Shown here in pieces: positions 60,883-64,000 of a stretch of 64,000 nt of DNA. The DNA lies in the NCBI RefSeq assembly GCF_001663155.1, contig NZ_CP015963.1:434001-498000 (forward strand), read 5' to 3'. The stretch's first letter is position 1. The number at the start of each line of letters is the position of its first letter. Below the pieces are notes generated by a model that worked only from the letters and a program-made list of their open reading frames with translations, had not been told where the DNA came from and ran no database searches. Made by a program: the position numbers and the translations under genes. Source of the stretch: Altererythrobacter ishigakiensis (GTDB taxonomy: Bacteria; Pseudomonadota; Alphaproteobacteria; Sphingomonadales; Sphingomonadaceae).

Positions 60883-61734
60883 ATGATTGAGCGCAATCCT
60901 TTTCTGGCACTGGCGCTGACCACATTGGTCGGAATTGGCATCATCATTGCGCTATATATTTCGCTGAACGATCCGGGTCCTCCGCCAGAAACCGAGCAAG
61001 AGCGCTTTGATCGTGTGCACACGGTATTTGTAGAAGCTTTGGCAGGCGGCGCGGCATGGTCGGGCCGGGTCGAAATCTTAGGGCTGCAAACCAATCGGAC
61101 GGCTGCGCATACGCCTGGCTGGCAGGTCACCGGGACTGGCGGCGCGTGCGACGCCTCGGGGAGCTACACAATCCGCGATCGTCCCGCCAATCCACTGGCT
61201 ATAATGGCTCCGCATAGCCAGTCAGACGTCAATACGGGCGAATTGGCGCAGCTTTTGTTCGAACAGGCCAATGCTCGTGCTGTGGCGTTCAACACAGCGC
61301 CGCGCAGGGCAACAGATGAATGCGAATCCGGCCTTGATCTGACGACCGACCGTTGGAACCCATTCTCTGCATTCGCATTGGCATTTGCGGATTCGAACCG
61401 AGACGGGCTTGTTGTGCAGCTGCATGGGTATGAGGAATCTGGCGGCAATGCCGGCCAGGGAGTGGAGGTCCTCATTGGCGCAGGGTTGGGCGCTTCGCAG
61501 CCGGTGAATGCGTCCCTATCTTCGTGCTTTGCCGAAGTGCTTGGTGGAGGCGATATCAGGGTTTTGGCCAGTGATGCGGCGGCAAACAACGCGCAAGGCA
61601 GGGTGCTACAAGTGCGGGGGCACCGCAATTTCGTCAATATTGAGCTGTCAGAAGAACTGCGCCAAGCCATGCTCTCTGATGCAGGCTTACGAGGTAGCTT
61701 CGCAAACTGCCTGGTCGCCGCAACCAATGCCTAG
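60883..61734 (+). CDS. Membrane-anchored exported protein, possible zinc hydrolase-like fold
   Basis: The 283-residue protein has an N-terminal membrane helix ([20 protein letters not shown]) and a periplasmic domain. Segments [45 protein letters not shown] and [15 protein letters not shown] resemble poly-gamma-glutamate hydrolase-like, carboxypeptidase-related folds. In those, PHGG...E, an HG strand and an E-LR ending recur. That link is my inference and rather weak. A CAGGAG site precedes the ATG at 60883. The gene converges with the epimerase, sharing the bases CTAG as stop codons. Confidence 0.7.
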   Translation: MIERNPFLALALTTLVGIGIIIALYISLNDPGPPPETEQERFDRVHTVFVEALAGGAAWSGRVEILGLQTNRTAAHTPGWQVTGTGGACDASGSYTIRDRPANPLAIMAPHSQSDVNTGELAQLLFEQANARAVAFNTAPRRATDECESGLDLTTDRWNPFSAFALAFADSNRDGLVVQLHGYEESGGNAGQGVEVLIGAGLGASQPVNASLSSCFAEVLGGGDIRVLASDAAANNAQGRVLQVRGHRNFVNIELSEELRQAMLSDAGLRGSFANCLVAATNA

Positions 61735-62741
61735 ACAGAATAATACTCGCGGTACCAGTCGACGAATTTTTGCACGCCCTCGCGCACTTCAGTTTCCGGA
61801 GTGTAGCCGGTTAACGCCCGCAGAAGCGAATTATCCGCCCATGTGGCCGGCACGTCCCCCCTTTGCATGGGCATGAAATTCTTGATGGCTTTGCGCTCGC
61901 ATGCCGCCTCGATAGCCTCGATGAAATCGAGCAGCCTGACTTTGTCGCCATTACCGATATTGACCACACGATGGGGTGCATTGGGAGATAGGCTGTCGCC
62001 TTCGATTGCCCGGCCGCGGGCGCTAGGGGCCTCGGGCGGTTGATCGATCAACAGTTCGATACCGCGCACCAGATCGGTTACATAGGTGAAGTCTCGGTGC
62101 ATATTCCCGTCGTTATATACGTCGATCGGCGTGCCCTCGAGAACCCCCTTGGTGAATTTGAATAGCGCCATGTCGGGTCTTCCCCAAGGTCCGTAGACTG
62201 TAAAAAAGCGAAACATGGTGGTGGGGATGCCATGCAAATGCGCGTAGCTATGCGCCATAGCTTCGTTTGCTTTCTTGGTCGCTGCATAAAGCGTCATTGG
62301 CGCATCGGCTTTGTCGGTTTCCGCAAAAGGGATTTTCTCGTTGGCGCCGTAAACCGAACTGGTCGATGCCATCAGCAGATGCGCGACTGAAAGTTCGCGC
62401 GCCACTTCGATCACGTTGAAGGTGCCGACCAAATTGGCGTCAACATAGGCGCGCGGGTTTTCCAGGCTGTATCTGACGCCGGCTTGCGCAGCGAGATGGA
62501 CGATGACATCGGGCTGTTCCTCAAGCGCGATGGCACGCAATCGATCATAGTCTTCGAGCATACCCTCTTCACGTCGAAACTGTTCGTGCTGTGAGAGCAA
62601 TTGGTGGCGACGCTCTTTGAGCCTCACATCGTAATATGATGTCATGCCATCATAACCGATGACGCGGTTTCCCGCTTGAAGCAAAACTTCGCTCAAATGA
62701 AAACCGATAAACCCTGCAGAGCCAGTGATAAGAACTGTCAT
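61731..62741 (-). CDS. NAD-dependent nucleotide-sugar epimerase (UDP-glucuronate 4-epimerase type)
   Basis: This 336-residue extended SDR has the glycine motif [17 protein letters not shown] and the catalytic Ser-Thr-Ser and YxxxK in [16 protein letters not shown] and [30 protein letters not shown] and the final region fit the UDP-glucuronate 4-epimerase (CapI/GAE) branch. It probably makes UDP-galacturonate for surface polysaccharide. It is divergent from manA/manC, the start of a polysaccharide region. Confidence 0.9.
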   Translation of the reverse strand: MTVLITGSAGFIGFHLSEVLLQAGNRVIGYDGMTSYYDVRLKERRHQLLSQHEQFRREEGMLEDYDRLRAIALEEQPDVIVHLAAQAGVRYSLENPRAYVDANLVGTFNVIEVARELSVAHLLMASTSSVYGANEKIPFAETDKADAPMTLYAATKKANEAMAHSYAHLHGIPTTMFRFFTVYGPWGRPDMALFKFTKGVLEGTPIDVYNDGNMHRDFTYVTDLVRGIELLIDQPPEAPSARGRAIEGDSLSPNAPHRVVNIGNGDKVRLLDFIEAIEAACERKAIKNFMPMQRGDVPATWADNSLLRALTGYTPETEVREGVQKFVDWYREYYSV

Positions 62742-63024
62742 TTTGGCCTTTGCTCTGTGACTAAAGTCATCAGGCTATTTCATAATCTTGGGCCTTGGCA
62801 AGTGATCGACATAATTCTATCTCTCGCTTCGCCATTAGGCGCTTACTTCTTAAGCTAAATGAAAAAGATGGAACCGACCCGTTTGATCAGCCGATTAACT
62901 TAGGTGGAACGATAACGCTCATTCTTTGACAATGGAAAGCGCCCGCCAAGTAGCTCCTCATCTAGCTCCCATGCTTCAGGCCAGACGAGAATTTTTTGAA
63001 AGTGCATCAAGTGGAAATAATCCA

Positions 63025-63849
63025 ATGAGCGAAGCAGCGCTCCTAACTCGCAAGGCCGTCGCAAAGCCTTGGGGGCGTACTGCTCTGCCTCCTCCATTTG
63101 ATATCGCACAATCTGGAACAATTGGCGAAATTTGGTTTGAACACGCAGGCAAGCCGCTCGACTTGCTAGTCAAATACCTTTTCACCAGCGAGAAGCTCTC
63201 AATACAGGTTCATCCATCCGATGAACTGGCTGCCGTCAAGGGCTTGCCTTCAGGTAAGGAAGAATGCTGGTTGGTGCTCGATGCTGAGCCAGGTGCAGTG
63301 CTGGGAATTGGAACGCTCGAGCCGCTATCCTCTGATGAGCTGCGCACTGCAGCGCTCGACGGCTCCATTGAACACATGATCGACTGGAAACCTGCAACTC
63401 GTGGAGATTTCTATTACATCCCCGCCGGAACTGTGCATGCGATCGGAGCGGGTGTCACCCTGGTTGAAGTGCAACAGAACTCCGACATCACTTATCGATT
63501 GTTCGATTATGGCCGGCCTCGCGAACTCCATTTGGACAACGGCGTTGAGGCCGCATCGGCCGCACCCTATCCGGACAAGTTGGGAGCAAAGATTGATCTT
63601 ACTGTTGTGCAGCAACTTGTCGCTGGGCCCAAATTTGACTTATGGCTGGGCCATGGTTGGCCGTCACGGGGGCTGACCGGAGAATTGGCGCATTTGGTCC
63701 CGCTCACCGGTTCAGTCACTGCGGACGGAGTGACCGCTCGGGCTGGCGAATGTCTGATCTGTTCACCCTGCTCCGAACTTCGGATAGGGCACGACGCCCA
63801 GCTTTTAATTGCGCAAGCGCGCTGCGACAATCGAGGCGCAAATGCCTGA
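63025..63849 (+). CDS. manA: Class I mannose-6-phosphate isomerase
   Basis: The 274-residue cupin enzyme converts fructose-6-phosphate to mannose-6-phosphate. It begins [20 protein letters not shown], and the zinc-binding segments are seen as [30 protein letters not shown] and [20 protein letters not shown]. It provides precursor for GDP-mannose. The ATG at 63025 gives the usual short-form length; the open frame back to TTG 62926 has no support. It overlaps manC by 8 bases (ATGCCTGA). Confidence 0.92.
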   Translation: MSEAALLTRKAVAKPWGRTALPPPFDIAQSGTIGEIWFEHAGKPLDLLVKYLFTSEKLSIQVHPSDELAAVKGLPSGKEECWLVLDAEPGAVLGIGTLEPLSSDELRTAALDGSIEHMIDWKPATRGDFYYIPAGTVHAIGAGVTLVEVQQNSDITYRLFDYGRPRELHLDNGVEAASAAPYPDKLGAKIDLTVVQQLVAGPKFDLWLGHGWPSRGLTGELAHLVPLTGSVTADGVTARAGECLICSPCSELRIGHDAQLLIAQARCDNRGANA

Positions 63850-64000
63850 TAGGATCACCCCTCTTGTGCTGTCAGGCGGCTCCGGAACACGTCTTTGGCC
63901 GCTTTCGACTCCCGAGCGCCCCAAGCAATTTCTACGCCTATATGGTGATGAGACTATGATCGCTCAGACGCTGCGACGGGCGGAGGGTCGCGATATGTTT
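63842..64000 (+). CDS. manC: Mannose-1-phosphate guanylyltransferase, N-terminal part
   Basis: The visible 53 residues include the nucleotidyltransferase signature [15 protein letters not shown] and [15 protein letters not shown]. They identify ManC/CpsB, which makes GDP-mannose from mannose-1-phosphate. The gene runs off the right edge. It begins inside manA by an 8-base overlap, so both are translated from one mRNA. Confidence 0.93.
   Translation, partial: MPDRITPLVLSGGSGTRLWPLSTPERPKQFLRLYGDETMIAQTLRRAEGRDMF

Noticed and set aside
62926..63024. Extended mannose-6-phosphate isomerase start at TTG 62926
   Set aside because: The added 33 residues are unlike the family N-terminus and no ribosome-binding site is present. 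The 283-base gap between the epimerase and manA is better read as divergent promoter DNA.
1..64000. tRNA, rRNA, insertion sequence, prophage or defence system
   Set aside because: I looked on both strands and saw no convincing cloverleaf, transposase, integrase, terminal repeats or defence gene. Covariance-model and profile searches would be needed to exclude small RNAs.

Overview
The window is an ordinary chromosomal stretch of an alphaproteobacterium. The gene content and order point to Sphingomonadales, most likely an Erythrobacteraceae member (Erythrobacter or Altererythrobacter type). Markers are the ppsR-maf-aroE-coaE-dnaQ block facing hemE-hemJ-rho, mnmE-mnmG-rsmG-parA-parB, proA-nadD-rsfS-rlmH-envC-ctpA, TrcR (DUF1013), CarD, FdxA, a Suv3-like helicase and several small DUF families (DUF1491, DUF1192, DUF2497/PopZ). 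This assignment is recognition from sequence, not a search. I see no mobile element, phage, CRISPR array, rRNA or tRNA.

Layout. 1-7.9 kb: end of a membrane sensor gene, class I fumarase, a degenerate PCMT-like protein, TolC, a PopZ-like protein, a 2Fe-2S protein, CBS protein, ErpA, exonuclease III and a cell-wall hydrolase. 8.1-13.8 kb, all minus strand: DUF1491, thioesterase, PtsN, HPF, DnaQ, then the tightly overlapping coaE/aroE/maf/ppsR operon. 13.8-14.1 kb: the longest gene-free stretch, with the features of a chromosomal replication origin. 14.1-17.6 kb, plus strand: hemE, hemJ, rho, BLUF protein. 17.6-18.7 kb: two-gene hydrolase operon. 18.8-24.7 kb, plus strand: mnmE, mnmG, rsmG, parA, parB, with four parS centromere sites. 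24.8-35.9 kb: housekeeping and accessory metabolism (fRMsr, sugar dehydrogenase-like, DUF815 ATPase, acyl-CoA dehydrogenase, Sua5, DUF2807, CarD, ferredoxin, S4 protein, helicase). 36-46.5 kb: M23 peptidase, hemB, two GNATs, gamma carbonic anhydrase, S9 peptidase, ClpA, quinone oxidoreductase. 46.5-48.8 kb: a two-gene operon that looks like plcP-agt membrane-lipid remodelling under a Pho box. 48.8-62 kb: TrcR, acyl-CoA ligase, bactofilin with its LytM partner, proA to ctpA, dsbB, coq7, two unknown exported proteins. 61.7-64 kb: start of a polysaccharide sugar-nucleotide cluster (UDP-glucuronate epimerase type, mannose-6-phosphate isomerase, ManC).

How it fits together. The central 20 kb is an origin and centromere neighbourhood. 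A candidate oriC at 13.8-14.1 kb has an AT-rich tract and a tight cluster of GANTC methylation sites. ParABS lies 6-10 kb away, a PopZ-like pole organiser 9.5 kb on the other side, and TrcR farther out. Genes between about 7 and 14 kb run leftward and most genes between 14 and 25 kb run rightward, as expected on either side of an origin. The two observations most worth follow-up are this origin/centromere region and the Pho-box-preceded plcP-agt pair. Nothing here convincingly amounts to an undescribed multi-gene system.
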